Shown piece by piece: positions 11,997 to 22,579 of a stretch of 64,000 bases of DNA. A model generated the notes under the pieces. It saw nothing but the letters and a program-made list of their open reading frames with translations. It searched no databases and was not told the origin of the DNA. This DNA comes from Ascaphus truei. Its lineage: Eukaryota; Chordata; Amphibia; Anura; Ascaphidae. Position numbers and translations under genes: made by a program. Within the stretch, counting starts at the first letter, position 1; each line of letters starts with the position of its first letter. The stretch is taken from positions 75,211,322 to 75,275,321 of the forward strand of contig CM071573.1 of the NCBI GenBank assembly GCA_036426205.1, in the 5' to 3' direction.

Positions 11997-12952
11997 CTAT
12001 GTTCTGTTTTATTTTCTTTGTATTTCTTTATATTATTTATTTTGTGTTTTTTTCCCCTATCACTGTTAAGATTGACTTGATTGATTTATTATGATTATGC
12101 CATTATTCCATCTATTGGTTTTAATTAGCGTTATGGTATATATATATATACCCACATGCTTTCATTCCCATCATACCCCTGACGAAGTGACTTAGCGTCA
12201 CGAAACGCGTAGGGTGGTTCTCTCCTTGGCTACTGACATCAATCATCCACCCCTGGCTGCACGCTGTTCCTGTCAGACCTGCCTTCTATCTTCCCGAGCT
12301 CTGCTGCCTGTCTCGGCGCTCCCCCTGCCCTCGCGCCGCCTTGTGACGTCACTGACACATCACGCGACCTGAGGGTCTGTGTGTACGGTGTCGGCGTCAC
12401 CCCGAGCGGCGTGGAGTTCTGGTTCCTCCCTGCGAAACCTTCACCTACCTTGAGAGTCTGTGTGTTGGCAGAGGCGATCTTCCTGGCAGTGTGGATCTTC
12501 TGAGTTCGAGTGGTTCCATCTCCTGCAGAGACTCCAGTCTGACTTCCAGGACTGTTGTTCCAAAGGTCATTTTAAATCAGCTTTGCTGTAAGTAGGTTTT
12601 TAATTTTACCCCTACCGGATGCTTTAGCTTCAATAGCGTCTCTAGCCCAATGAACATCTGTTTATTGTTATATTTTAGATAATTGCATTAAATTTGTAAT
12701 TTATCTTTTTGCCCATCTTTTCTGTGATTTTTTTACTCTATTTATTTTTTAGATTTTTCTGTTTTGTTATTTGAGTTACACTATGATCTTTTTCTTTTGT
12801 CTCTTTTTTTGTATTTGTCCTATATGTTTGTGTGTCTTTCTGTGAGGCTTTTTTGAAGACTCTACTCAGGACTGCCTGCTACCCACATTGGACTATACCA
12901 TTGGTTGGATTTATCTATTTATTCATTGGAGGCGCCGTTTTTTTGTATTTTT
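11997..12952 (+). repeat. PLE right arm (pseudo-LTR)
   Basis: Reverse complement of 8534-9492. It begins just after the ORF's 3' region and ends at the target duplication. It carries the sense-oriented hammerhead. Confidence 0.9.
12174..12216 (+). ncRNA. Hammerhead ribozyme motif in the PLE right arm
   Basis: Elements in order are ACCC (stem I), CTGACGA at 12179-12185 (conserved core), an extra A, GTGAC-TTAGC-GTCAC (five-pair stem II with a five-base loop), GAAA at 12202-12205, then the palindrome ACGCGT at 12205-12210, A12211 at the cleavage position, and GGGTGG closing stem I. Stem III is only ACG/CGT with no loop, which fits the minimal PLE hammerheads known to work best as dimers. The conserved residues all look intact. 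Activity is inferred, not shown. Confidence 0.75.
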
Positions 12953-13066
12953 TCTCCTTATATGTTAGCAACGTTCTAGATTTGCACCCTCTGACAAGAA
13001 AATGGTGTGAAATCTTCACCATCCAAGGATTCTCCTAGGAGGTTTGTGGTGTATATGTTTTTCCAG
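12953..13066 (-). mobile_element. Right target duplication and continuation of the L1-like LINE
   Basis: 12953-12967 is the second copy of TCTCCTTATATGTTA. From 12968 the minus-strand frame (ISHHFLVRGCKSRTLLTYKE) reads into the duplication and, with the PLE removed, joins the LINE frame at 8379 (ERLPHLKHNH). This supports a single PLE insertion into a pre-existing LINE. Confidence 0.6.
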
Positions 13067-13372
13067 CTTCATACACTTTGAGGTCCCTAAAATATACTAC
13101 AGTAGCGGCCGGGCTGACTCTAATGCGGCTGCCCCCGCAGTTTAAAAATAGCGCGGGCGGCGCGCGGGCTGTCTTCGGCCGAATCCCGACCGGTTTTCGC
13201 GCGCCTCGGGCGCTTTCAAAATTAAGCGCCATTAGCGCTTATCTATTGAAGCGGCCGCCGCGTGGGAAACTCCGTTTTTAAACGGAGAACAGACACACGG
13301 CTAGCCCGCTACGCTCCCGGCCAGCTCCCGGCAAGCTTTAAATGAGCTTAGCTGGGACAGTATTTACATTAA
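13067..13372. other. GC-rich CpG-dense block
   Basis: This short stretch is rich in CGCGCG and GGCCGG motifs (13110-13320), unlike its AT-rich neighbours. It holds small inverted motifs but no clear termini. It is present in both copies of the duplication. It may be an unrecognised MITE. Confidence 0.35.
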
Positions 13373-13879
13373 GGGCCTCATGCAGTAAGCGGCGCAAAGT
13401 CACTTTTCGCCCGTTTTTCGCCAAAAATGCATACCACAATTCAGTAAGCCCCGAAAACTTGGCGAAAAGCAAAAATAAAACGCCAAGTTTGTTGGCGGCT
13501 TTTTTTTTCCCCGCCATCGGCGCGGCGAAAAGGCACTCTGCGCCGCAACTAGCCATGTTTTGAAACCCGCTCAATTCTAGTAGTGGCGAGTAGCTTTGCA
13601 CCACTACTCGCCACTCTAGAATTGAGAATTTCACGGCAATCCGTCTCGGCCCAAAAAGTTGGCAAGTTGCTGGGGAGAGGCTGCGGATGAGCGGCGGAAT
13701 GGCACTTAGAAAAAATCAGGCCTTTTTCCTGCCTGGGATTGATGCCGGGGGTCTCCGGGGCTGATACCCATTAATATCAGCACTGGAGCCCCCTGGCCTG
13801 CATTCGAGGCAGGAAAAATGCATTTAAAGCCCACTTCATTACCTTAGCGGCTAACTGCTAAGGCAATGAAGGGGTTAAC

Positions 13880-14095
13880 CAGCTGTGCCAAGTTTATTGT
13901 GGGTAGCGGGGGTGGGTGATGGGGGTATTTGGCCCTTGGTGGTTGTTTAGGGCTTGCGGGGGGTTGCGGGTGGATTTAACCTCTTCAATACCTTAGCGGT
14001 TAATACCGCTACGGTCATGAAGGGTTTAAGTCCACCCACTACCCACCCGCAAGCCCTAAACAACCACCGTTGGAGTTAATACCCCCTTCTCCCAA
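13880..14095. repeat. Fold-back with about 90-bp arms
   Basis: GTGGGTAGCGGGGGTGGGTG with the following TTGTTTAGGGCTTGCGGGGG is mirrored by CCGCAAGCCCTAAACAACCA and the segment around it. The centre lies near 14005, at the CCTTAGCGGTTAATACCGCT block. A smaller hairpin precedes it at 13567-13624 (CTCAATTCTAG arms). Confidence 0.65.
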
Positions 14096-14159
14096 TAAAT
14101 AAAATACACACACAACAGCCCCACAATAAATAAATATATAATTAAATACACACATATAT

Positions 14160-14470
14160 ATATATATAGTGTATTGGTAGACCATGTGACAGAGGCTTTG
14201 CTTCAGCCAATCAGAGTTGGGATTTCGTTCCCACGCTCTGATTGGCTACCGTACCATGTGTCACCGGCCATCTTTGTTTTCATGACGTCATCTTAAAGGC
14301 AATTGAAGCTCAGCATTCTGATTGGCTGGCGTCATTGCCTTTAAATGACGTCATTATTTTTTTTTTCCCCACCCAAATCACATGGTTTTCACGGCCCAAT
14401 CAGGGCCGTGGGAACCATTTGATGAAAATGTGACGTCATAGGCCTATAAAAGCCTATGTCGTCTCATTTT
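14160..14470 (+). promoter_or_regulatory. CRE / CCAAT / TATA cluster, promoter-like
   Basis: Three short palindromic hairpins each carry a CCAAT-type box (CAGCCAATCAGAG, TGATTGGCTGG, GCCCAATCAGG). They are interleaved with CRE-type sites TGACGTCA at 14284, 14346 and 14432, and a TATA box (CTATAAAAGCC) near 14446. The order ends CRE, then TATA, as in many promoters. No ORF downstream is convincing. It may drive a transposon transcript or simply be CRE-rich repeat. Confidence 0.4.
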
Positions 14471-14473
14471 GAA

Positions 14474-14931
14474 TGAAAAATAAACACAGAAGCGCATCAA
14501 GGGTCAAGATTTATGTATAACAATAGAATAAAATAACAATTAAAAACTTACATATAGGAATATATAAGTCCAGTAGATCAGTGCTCAGGTATCAGTTCAA
14601 ATGAGTTCCTAGGCGCAGGGGGTAGGTGCTGAGACACACAGGTCAGTCCCGCGCGCTGGAGCTGGCTTGCTCGGCACCACTCTGTTGTTACTTCCGGGTT
14701 GCGGCTTCTCGCAGGACCCGTGTATAGTAGTCCACCACAATCGCCGGTATTCCAATACAGATCTCACTCGAGTGAAGAGAAGGAGTCTCTAACAGCTTGT
14801 GGGAGAGCTGGAGCTTGTTCTACCAAGTGTCTGAATACCAATGTGCACACTAACAACAGAGTTTTATTCTATTGTTATACATAAATCTTGACCCTTGGTG
14901 CGCTTCTGTGTTTATTTTTCATTTACACCTG
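14474..14931. repeat. Fold-back with about 60-bp arms
   Basis: The arm at 14474-14540 (GAAAAATAAACACAGAAGCG and onward to AATAGAATAAAA) is repeated inverted at 14866-14931. The roughly 325-bp spacer is not repetitive within the window apart from its duplicate near 31740-32040. It resembles head-to-head pseudo-LTR arrangements of PLEs, but no hammerhead core is visible. Confidence 0.6.
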
Positions 14932-15440
14932 ACATTTGGAGCCTTCCCACGACGGTACTGGTGGAGGAGGGGTGCCTTCACATCACACCAGCAGCAGGAG
15001 GGAAGAGTTGATCTGCTTCAAGATCCTTTTAGGAAGCAAGAGCGCGGTTTGATTTTATCATTTTGAAGCCAGACGCCGAGGAGGACGGACCTACTACAGA
15101 TAGAAGAGGACCAGGGAGTGGCGCTAGAAGAGAAGAAGACCCGGAAGAAGACAGGAGAAAGAAGAATACAGATTACAGATTACAGATGAAGCCCCCCTTT
15201 GACGACATGGATTACAAATAGAAGACAGAAGACACACGTGGATTGTAAGTGTTTATTATTTTATGGTTACCTTTGGATTGGTTCGAGAGCTTCCGGTTCA
15301 CCTGGATTTCAGTGAGTGGGCATCTAATGGTAAGTAAACAAAACAAAAGTTTATTATTTTAACTTTTACAGGTTTTTTTTATTTTTTAGTCATGTGTAAC
15401 ACCTTTTGCCCCCCCCCCTCAATCGCAGATGGGGACCATA

Positions 15441-16724
15441 TGTAATAATACACTTGCGTTACCGGGTGTGGTGCATTACCTGTTAGGCTCACAGAAGGCC
15501 TGAACCTCCACCACTGGGAGCCTGGGGTTACCTGATGATTCAAACACAGCGCCTCCACCTGTAAGGGTTCCCACCGGGGTGGAATGGTCCTCTTACAGGA
15601 ACACAGTAATAGCAATACACGCACACAATATATGTTGCAACCGTTTACTATAACTATTAATAACTTTGGTATCCTGTACCACACAGTATAATGCATATAA
15701 CCATATACATATCATCGCAACGGGTGCACACAACAACTTAGGTAGTCCCTCCTCCAAAGTACCTGGGTGCTGGGCACTAATTCCCTGATGCCCCTTATGT
15801 CCAAACCCACCCAATGTGTGTTGGAGATAGCGCTATCCCTTGACGTGTTGGTGCACTCCTTATAGATACCTGCCCGGGCTCCAGCCACGGGTGCCGCTAT
15901 ACAACTGGGTTTGGATCCGCCTGATCCGACATGATGTCCTCCTACGCGTGGGGTGAATTTCGGCGTGGATAATATCACCGCAGCTCCGCACCGTCTGTAA
16001 CTTGGCGGGAATCCGTCTGCAGCCGACAGGCCGCAATCACTGCTTGGTTGGCCTCCGTGAAGATAGTCTATATATATATGAGTCTCTGGGAAGATAGTCT
16101 TTATATATAGAGGGGTCTGAGCCCAGACCCAGGAATCAGGCTGCGCGCCACTGAGTGATTCCTTACTCAACCCAAACAGCTAAAGGGGCAGAACCACTCA
16201 CCTAGGGCCTGTCCCTGAAGCAACCACAAACTGGGGCAAGGGTAACAATTATCTGGGGCCTAGGGGGCTAACTAGCCTAGTGCAAGGAGCTACTGCTCCT
16301 CTGCACCCTCTCTCACCCAGCTCCCTGCTCCAACTGCCGTTCTTACAAGCCCGCGAAAAGTATCTCTTTCCCTGCAAACAGGGAACTCCTGTAGCCCTAT
16401 TGGCTCCCTGGCGTCATGTGGGGTCGCCTAAGGCTCATGGGACTTGTAGTCCCATCCAAGAGCCTTCCCTGGTAGGCTAGGGTTCACGCGCTTGTGCTCA
16501 CGCATGCGCAACTGGTCCGGCCGCCCGAGCTCTCACTGCGCATGCGCAACCTTAATCAAGATGGCGGCACCCTACACGGGAGCCGCCGGGAATCTCCGGA
16601 ACGCCGAAGCGCTCCCTGCATGCCCCCCACCCTCCAAAAGTGCCGGCGGGTCTGTCGAGTGACCCCCGGCAGCGGAGGTAAAGAGGGGGGGGGAGGGGCG
16701 CAGGGCACAGGGGACCTGGCTACA
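15441..16724 (-). mobile_element. Solo LTR, TGTAGCCAGG family
   Basis: On the minus strand it starts TGTAGCCAGGTCCCC and ends TATTATTACA, giving the TG...CA ends of an LTR. It is flanked by CATA (15437-15440) and CATG (16725-16728), a near-perfect 4-bp duplication. Its first 300 bases hold YY1, NRF1 and ZNF143-like motifs. Near the 3' end it shares GGCTCCCAGTGGTGGAGG-type sequence with the LTR at 39575. No internal retroviral genes are attached, so it is a solo LTR. ERV or Gypsy origin cannot be decided. Confidence 0.7.
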
Positions 16725-16784
16725 CATGTTTTGTTTTTTTTCCATTAATGCCCCTGAATTGATCTATGTCCCTATGGATATTCA

Positions 16785-17240
16785 GGGACACTGCAATGTT
16801 TATTGGGGGCAATTGTCCCCAATAAACATGCTATTATGCCTTAACCCCTTCATTGCCTTAGCGGATATCCGCTATGGTAATGAAGCAGCATTAATGTATT
16901 TTAATAATATTGTGCGGGAGCAGGGGGTCTCCTGAGCTGAACCGCATTGATTTGTGGCTCAGGGACCCCCTGCTTCCCGAGTTACAGGCCCCGGTTTGGG
17001 GCATCGGTGCCAATGTCGCCGAGATCTTTATAGCGGGCACGTCGCGTATGGGACGCTATAAAGATGGCGGCGACACAGGCACCCGATGACACATACCGGG
17101 GCCTGAAACTCGGGAAGCAGGGGGTCCCTGATCCACAAATCAATGAGGTTCAGCTCACAGTACACTATTATTAAAAATACATTAATGCTGCTTCGTTACC
17201 ATAGCAGATAGCCGCAAAGGTATGGAATGATTGTTTATTG
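16785..17240. mobile_element. Nested palindromic MITE
   Basis: The outer arms contain TACATTAATGCTGCTTC and its complement and a TAATGAAGC block. The inner arms contain AGCAGGGGGTC and CTTCCCGAGTTACAGGCC. The centre has GCTATAAAGATGGCGGCGAC mirrored by GTCGCCGAGATCTTTATAGC. It belongs to the same family as 6383-6732. Confidence 0.65.
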
Positions 17241-17269
17241 ATATGGGTGTTTTATTCATAGTGTAGATG

Positions 17270-17377
17270 TGCATAGGGTCTCCGGAGCTGAACCGCTTTG
17301 GTTTTAGGTCCGGGAACCCCCTGCTTCCCGAGATACAGGCCCCTTTATGGGGTGCCGGTATCCCTCTGCTTTGTTTA
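17270..17377. mobile_element. Palindromic MITE, left half (split by an LTR)
   Basis: GGGTCTCCGGAGCTGAACCG and CCTGCTTCCCGAGATACAGG here are mirrored at 18887-19018. Both halves meet at the TTTA target duplication of the LTR at 17378-18882. The LTR therefore jumped into the loop of an existing palindrome. Confidence 0.7.
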
Positions 17378-18882
17378 TGTAGCCAGGGTCCCTCCGTTCC
17401 CCCTGTCTCCCGGTTTCTTTCCCCCTTGCGTATGTGCTGCTGCGGGGCTTCCCGGCGACCTCAGTGACAGGGCGCCGCCATCTTTGTGTTCGCGCATGTG
17501 CGGAGGCTTGCGCATGCGCAGAAGCGATGCAGCGGCCATGTTAGGGTTGGCGCGCAGAGTCGCGCGTGTACAGGGCGTCGCACATGCGCAGATGCCTAAG
17601 CGGTGGCCATTACATGTAGAGCCTGAGCAGTGGAGTGTCAGGGAAGTAGCGGCAGCCATTACAGGGTTGTGCAGACGCGGCAGACATAGCGCACGCAGCC
17701 CCAATGTTAAAGAGGGCCATAACGGACTACAATTCCCAGCAGCCTCTGGGGACGGCCCTTTCACCTACATCACTTGCAGCCAGACAGCAAATAGAGTTTG
17801 CAGCTTCTCCTGTTGGAGACGGATACAATGTTGCACAGAGACCATGCTAGTCAGTTGGATCCAGGAAGAGATTTGGGAAGGTAGTGTACAGAGAGCAGTG
17901 CTCTGCTGTACTAGACCAGAGAAACCCCATGCCCCAGGTAGGCCCCACTCCCCACTTGTTTAGTGGGTAAGTTCAGGTAGGGACCCTGCCCCATTATATC
18001 TGTTGTAGTCAGTAACACAGCTGCAGTGCTGTGTGCTCTGACAAGAAGAGACAGTGTTGCTTTGCAGTGCAGCCACAGCAGTTAGTTTGGCAGTTTCAGG
18101 AAAGGACCCTTTCAGTGCAAAGGGGGGGTTGCTTTCTACAGTACAGTGTTATGTGATATCACCGGTGCCAGTTGCATGCTTGATCGCGGCCTGCGTCTAG
18201 GCTCACACAGGCTCTACTGCCAAAGACATTCTGAGGGTGAGACGCTCCACGAGGGAGACCCCTCACACGGATGTGGGACACCGCGGAGGCGGATTCCTGT
18301 TCCTGCATCAGACCCTTTTCGAAGTTCTTTACACCCGGGCACGAACGTGTGCCCGGGCAGGTATCTATAAGTGCACCAACTATACACACATGAGCAGCAC
18401 TGCCACACATCTGGATGGGGGTCCAGGACACTGGGACGCTGGTGTCGAGCACCCGATTATTGTGGGCACTGTATGGTTGGGATACTATTGGGCGGAGAGG
18501 CCAAGGGCCTTAACCAAGGGGATATTGGTGCCCTTGCACCCAATGTATGTTTTGTTATGCATAGAGCTGTTGATACTCTATTTTATGATACTGTGTGTGT
18601 TATGTTACTGATTCCTATAGTAAACTCTTTTAGCCATAACCTTTGGTGTGGGCTGGTTACTTTATGGATGTTCCTATGTGAGGGCCATTCTACACTCCTA
18701 GAATCTCACATAGCTGAGGCGCTGATTGAAGAAACGTTCCAGAGAAGCACCCCAGGTTCCCAGCAAGCGGAGGCACAGGCCTCCTGTGAACCTGCAGGTA
18801 TACGCACCACACCTGGTAACATATAGGTTCCCCCCCACATGCACTCTATCTGCGATTGGGGTACGGGGGAATACCTGTTACA
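17378..18882 (+). mobile_element. Solo LTR, 1.5 kb, TGTAGCCAGG family
   Basis: It starts TGTAGCCAGGGTCCC and ends TACCTGTTACA, with a perfect TTTA duplication at 17374-17377 and 18883-18886. The first 370 bases are CpG-rich with regulatory motifs (separate entry). Near 18755-18800 it carries GGTTCCCAGCAAGCGGAGGC, related to the 3' part of the other LTRs. The 221-residue open frame inside it (17298-17963) has no retroviral motif and begins outside the LTR, so it is a by-product. This is the best bounded LTR of the window. Confidence 0.8.
17474..17740 (+). promoter_or_regulatory. YY1 / NRF1 / ZNF143 motif module of the LTR
   Basis: GCCGCCATCTT (YY1-type) lies at 17474-17484, GCGCATGCGCA (NRF1-type) at 17510-17520, a second NRF1-like ACATGCGCA near 17582, and ACTACAATTCCCAGC (ZNF143/SBS-type) at 17726-17740. 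The minus-strand LTR has the same order: 16558-16568, 16539-16548, 16501-16510, 16432-16450. The factors are assigned from known consensus motifs; binding is inferred. Confidence 0.6.
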
Positions 18883-19018
18883 TTTACATTCCGCGGTCAC
18901 GTGATCGGGACATTGAAATGCAGAGGGATACCAGCACCTGATAACGGGGCCTGTATCTCGGGAAGCAGGGGGTCCCCGGACCTGAAACCAATGCGGTTCA
19001 GCTCCGGAGACCCTCTGC
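18883..19018. mobile_element. Palindromic MITE, right half
   Basis: After the TTTA duplication the sequence mirrors 17270-17377: CCTGTATCTCGGGAAGCAGG, then GGTTCAGCTCCGGAGACCCT. Together the two halves make one element of about 240 bp. Confidence 0.7.
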
Positions 19019-19320
19019 ACATGTACACTATGAATAAAATTGTATTTAAAATATATTTTAATGTTGACGATGTTTGCGCCGAGAGAGCGGCGGATCTCTC
19101 TCTGCTGAAGACACATCTCGGCAGGGGACGGCTTCTCTGTAGCTTCTCGCCAGGCAGACTGTCTCACCACCGGTTACTCGCCATGTTTGGCAATGTTGCT
19201 CTCGCTGTGATTCGCCAGGGATTCGGCCCTTCCTGCATACAGCGAAGGCAACACGCCAAAAACATGGCGAATTCAAATCCCTGGCGAATGCAATTTTCCA
19301 CCGCTTACTGCATGACGCCC

Positions 19321-20479
19321 TAAGTCTTGGTACTAAGCTCTTCTGCTGGCCCCATCTGGGGCACTGTTGCAGAGAAGTTTAGCACATGACAACTTCCTTA
19401 TAGGAAGACCTCCCTGCGTATGCCTGGATGTAAAATTTACTTTGGATAGTCAAGCAATTTTGATAAATTTGTTGCACCTCTAATTAGATAATGAGGCTGG
19501 ATATAAAGGGATTAAATCATGGTATTTGTGACAATTATTGGAATCATAAAATGTATAAATAATGGCAACATCAGAAGTGTTTGACTTCCTGTGTTGTGGG
19601 ATATCCCTGTATGCTGAGATAGATCTTCTTTATGAAGAAGACCTCTCCCTATTTCTTGCTGCACCTGCATGGCAATCTTATTAAGAGGGGCAGACCCATA
19701 GGCTGATATAACTGTTGTTAATTCATATAAACCAAAAGTGTGTGATCCGTAGTGTAAGACAATTGCATTTGTTTAAGGAGTTTATAACATTGATGTAATA
19801 TATCACACTTTTTTAATGAGCTGAATGTTGACTCATTAATAAGCCATATGATAGAATATCTTGTCTCTATTGTAAAAACCCTAAGCCAAGTACTCAACAT
19901 GGGAAACATGTATAATATGTCCAATACAGCTTCTACTAACAGGACTCAATTAAGAAAAAAAGGAATCACAAATACATTTTCAGAATACACATTGACAAAG
20001 TTGAGACATTAGGGGGTCTGGCATAACAACATAACAGCATTTAGGATGAAGCCATTTTGTGTGAATATTTCAATCAGCCATCTTGTCTTGTCTCTGTGAG
20101 TCTTAATTTCTGTGTTTCATTTCTGTATAAACAAATGTGTGAAGCAGAGAATGGTATGTTTTCGCTCCCACTGACGTCACATCCGCCCTGCTGGAACGCA
20201 GGAGTGAGACGCACGCCGAGAAGAGGGAAGGAAAAACTGCACTAAGACACCGGAGGCGAGATGCATTGCGTATCTAAATGCTTTTAAATAGCATACATCA
20301 TGTGAGTGTATTGTTATATTTTTAACCACTTGAATACAGTTTTTAAACAGATCGCGCTATGTTGGCTTTTCTGTGTTTAACTATTTAAGGAATACATTCC
20401 CACACCGAGGTTCCAGCCAGTTTATCATCACTGCAGACATATACCCAAAGATACCTTTATGTACACAGCATCATCCTGT
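19321..20479. other. Apparently unique sequence right of the Harbinger composite
   Basis: AT-rich, with no coding signal, terminal repeats or LINE motifs that I recognise. The region is repeated at 36394-37532 as part of the large duplication. A GC-richer patch at 20165-20260 looks like repeat-derived sequence. Confidence 0.4.
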
Positions 20480-21870
20480 CTGAGACATGTAAATGGGTTC
20501 ACAAGTGATATTTTCATTTCCCATATATTTATAGGAATAAATATCTTCCTTTAGTTGGACTGTCATCACACACACACACAAAAACAAAATGTTGGGGATA
20601 TTTATATTACTTATCCAAGTATATAACTTGACTTACACATGCCTCGAGCTAGTCCTCTCTCCCGCGTCCCAAAAACAACACCAAACAACTTCTGGAGAAG
20701 ATAAAACTTTATTACTAACAAATCAACGTATTAAACACAACCATTAAACATTAACCGAAACTATGGATCCAGCTAGATTGCTGCGAACTTCACTGGATAT
20801 GGATATGTACTGTAGAAAGAGGGAGTTAAGATACCTTCCCCCACCCCCAACCCTGACCTCACCGTTCCTTAAAGGAGTCGCCCTTCTGCCTTAAATCATA
20901 CCACCCCTCCCCAGGTCCAGAGCTCTCTATCTAGGCATTCACATTTTGAGAGATACAGTAGCTCAGTGACCCATTCTATGATTCAAATGAATATTCTGAA
21001 ATGTATTTAATGTGTGCTCTTTGTACTAAAGATAGTAAGTTACTAACTTACATCCTCAGTTTTTCAAGGTTGCCTTTTTTCTTTTCCTACAAGAAGTTTC
21101 TGTAATGTTGCTCTTATGTCATTAAGGGTTATAGTGGCATTTTCATTCAGATATAATGAATACCATTTTTATATGCATTTATTTAAGCAAAGTCAAATTC
21201 AAGGTCTTTTTGTAGTTATGTTATGCTCCCTTCTGGGTAGCTTGTTTATTTCTCTCTTCTTGCCAGCGGTTACAATTATTATTTTTTTAATGTTGTACTA
21301 TCCTATTAAAGGGTACACTGTTCTACAGGCTATCTGAACTAGCCTATTTTCTGATAGGTTTTCAAAATTAAACCAGTATCATTCACACATCAAATCGACT
21401 GCCATTTGTATCACATTCCTTAAAAAAACGTTTCAACATCAGCAATTACCTGAATATTGCAGAAAAAAACCTCTGCCAATAGTACAAATTCATACAGATT
21501 ACTTGCAATAAATGATTACTTTTTGTTTAGCAATTTACAAGTAGATACTGACTTCTATTAAATATGATAAACCAGTCCCTCTTCCAACCACCTTGTGGCA
21601 CTTTACAGTAGAAACATAAGAGAAAGGACACTCTTCCTATGAACTTATGGTAGTACCTGGGACATACAGAAGTAGCAGTAATAAGTATTAGGCATATGAT
21701 ATCAATGGCAAAAATGTAAGTACAGTATGCTTGTTAAGGGGTTTGTATAGTTATTGTTGATTCTTTTCTGCTGAAATGTCTTCTTATAAAAAGTTTTATT
21801 TCTAACTGAACCTTGAATACAGTACGAGAAAGAGTTTGGCAGATGCTTACAGAGATAAAGTGCATAATAA
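20480..21870. other. Unclassified segment present in copy 1 only
   Basis: No gene is seen. The block from 20480 to 24335 has no counterpart in the second copy, where about 40 unrelated bases (37533-37571) join the flanking sequences. Confidence 0.4.
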
Positions 21871-22579
21871 TGTAGCCAGGTATCCCCTGGGCTGCTAATT
21901 CTCTGTCTAACACGTAAATCCTGGTACCAGCGCAGGCAGTGTTAGGGTTAAATCTGCCTGTACTTGCTGCAGTAAACAACTCCCTTGAGTGACAGGGGGA
22001 GGTGGGCCTAAGACCGTTTACTGTTCTATCAGGGGCTCAGACCTAGGACCCTCCCCTTGATATAAAAGTGATGCAGCCTAAATTCTAGTCTGTTCTGTAC
22101 AGTGTTGGAAGGGTGGAGCAAGGGCTCTAGTTCACCTTCCTTCCCCTCCCTTAGGGGCGTGGAATCAGCTACCCCATATTCGACCAGGGAGTATGGGAGT
22201 CAAAGATAGACCTTTGGGGCCTCAAGCCCTGGGGGTTGAGTCCAGGGACCAAAGGAAAGAGTATGCTGATATGTATGCTGTGTACTGCTGTACAAGAATA
22301 AAGGACTGTTCCTGCTGCTTTATACTCCTGCCTGAGGCTGCAGTTTCTTCAGGGAGGGAGTGAATGTTTGTCCACAGGGGACTGCACCTATTCCTATAGG
22401 CCCTGTGGGAATGGAGGTGCTGTACCAGTGAGAAAGAATCATCCAGCACTGAAGGCCTGTCCTGTTAATTCCCAAACAACACCAGCGGATGCTCAGGGCC
22501 TTCCTGTGAACCAAACAGGTGGCACCATCACAAGGTAATCACAGTGACTCTCCCTTAGTGTGAGGGAACATGGGTTACA
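21871..22579 (+). mobile_element. Solo LTR, 0.7 kb
   Basis: It starts TGTAGCCAGGTATCCCC and ends CATGGGTTACA. It is flanked by ATAA on both sides (21867-21870, 22580-22583). It contains a TATA-like box (GATATAAAAGTG, about 22058) and a poly(A) signal (AATAAAGG, about 22296), in the order expected of U3-R-U5. It is shorter than the other LTRs but shares the first ten bases. Confidence 0.8.

Larger units (their letters stand above)
8395..12952 (+). mobile_element. Penelope-like retroelement (PLE) with inverted arms
   Basis: This 4.56-kb insertion is bounded by a perfect 15-bp target duplication. In order it has a 139-bp unique left end, an inverted arm (8534-9492), a decayed RT/endonuclease ORF on plus (about 9745-11794), and the second arm (11997-12952). 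The arms are the pseudo-LTRs of PLEs, which are known to occur in direct or inverted order. Each arm holds a hammerhead ribozyme motif, as established for PLEs in animals. The RT motifs, not the arms, make the family assignment secure. The PLE lineage (Neptune or another) is not resolved. Confidence 0.9.
13373..19320. mobile_element. Large Harbinger-like composite element with TAA target site
   Basis: The left end GGGCCTCATGCAGTAAGCGG and the reverse complement of the right end (GGGCGTCATGCAGTAAGCGG) differ at one base. TAA flanks both sides (13370-13372, 19321-19323), the TWA signature of PIF/Harbinger elements. Related termini occur at 24650, 42767, 55118, 61404 and 61883. Inside are fold-back elements and two complete LTRs, which account for nearly half of its 5.9 kb. 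I found no transposase or Myb-like ORF, so it is non-autonomous. Confidence 0.7.

Noticed and set aside
17298..17963. A 221-codon plus-strand frame
   Set aside because: It begins in a MITE and runs into an LTR. No retroviral or cellular motif, and it is broken in the duplicate copy.
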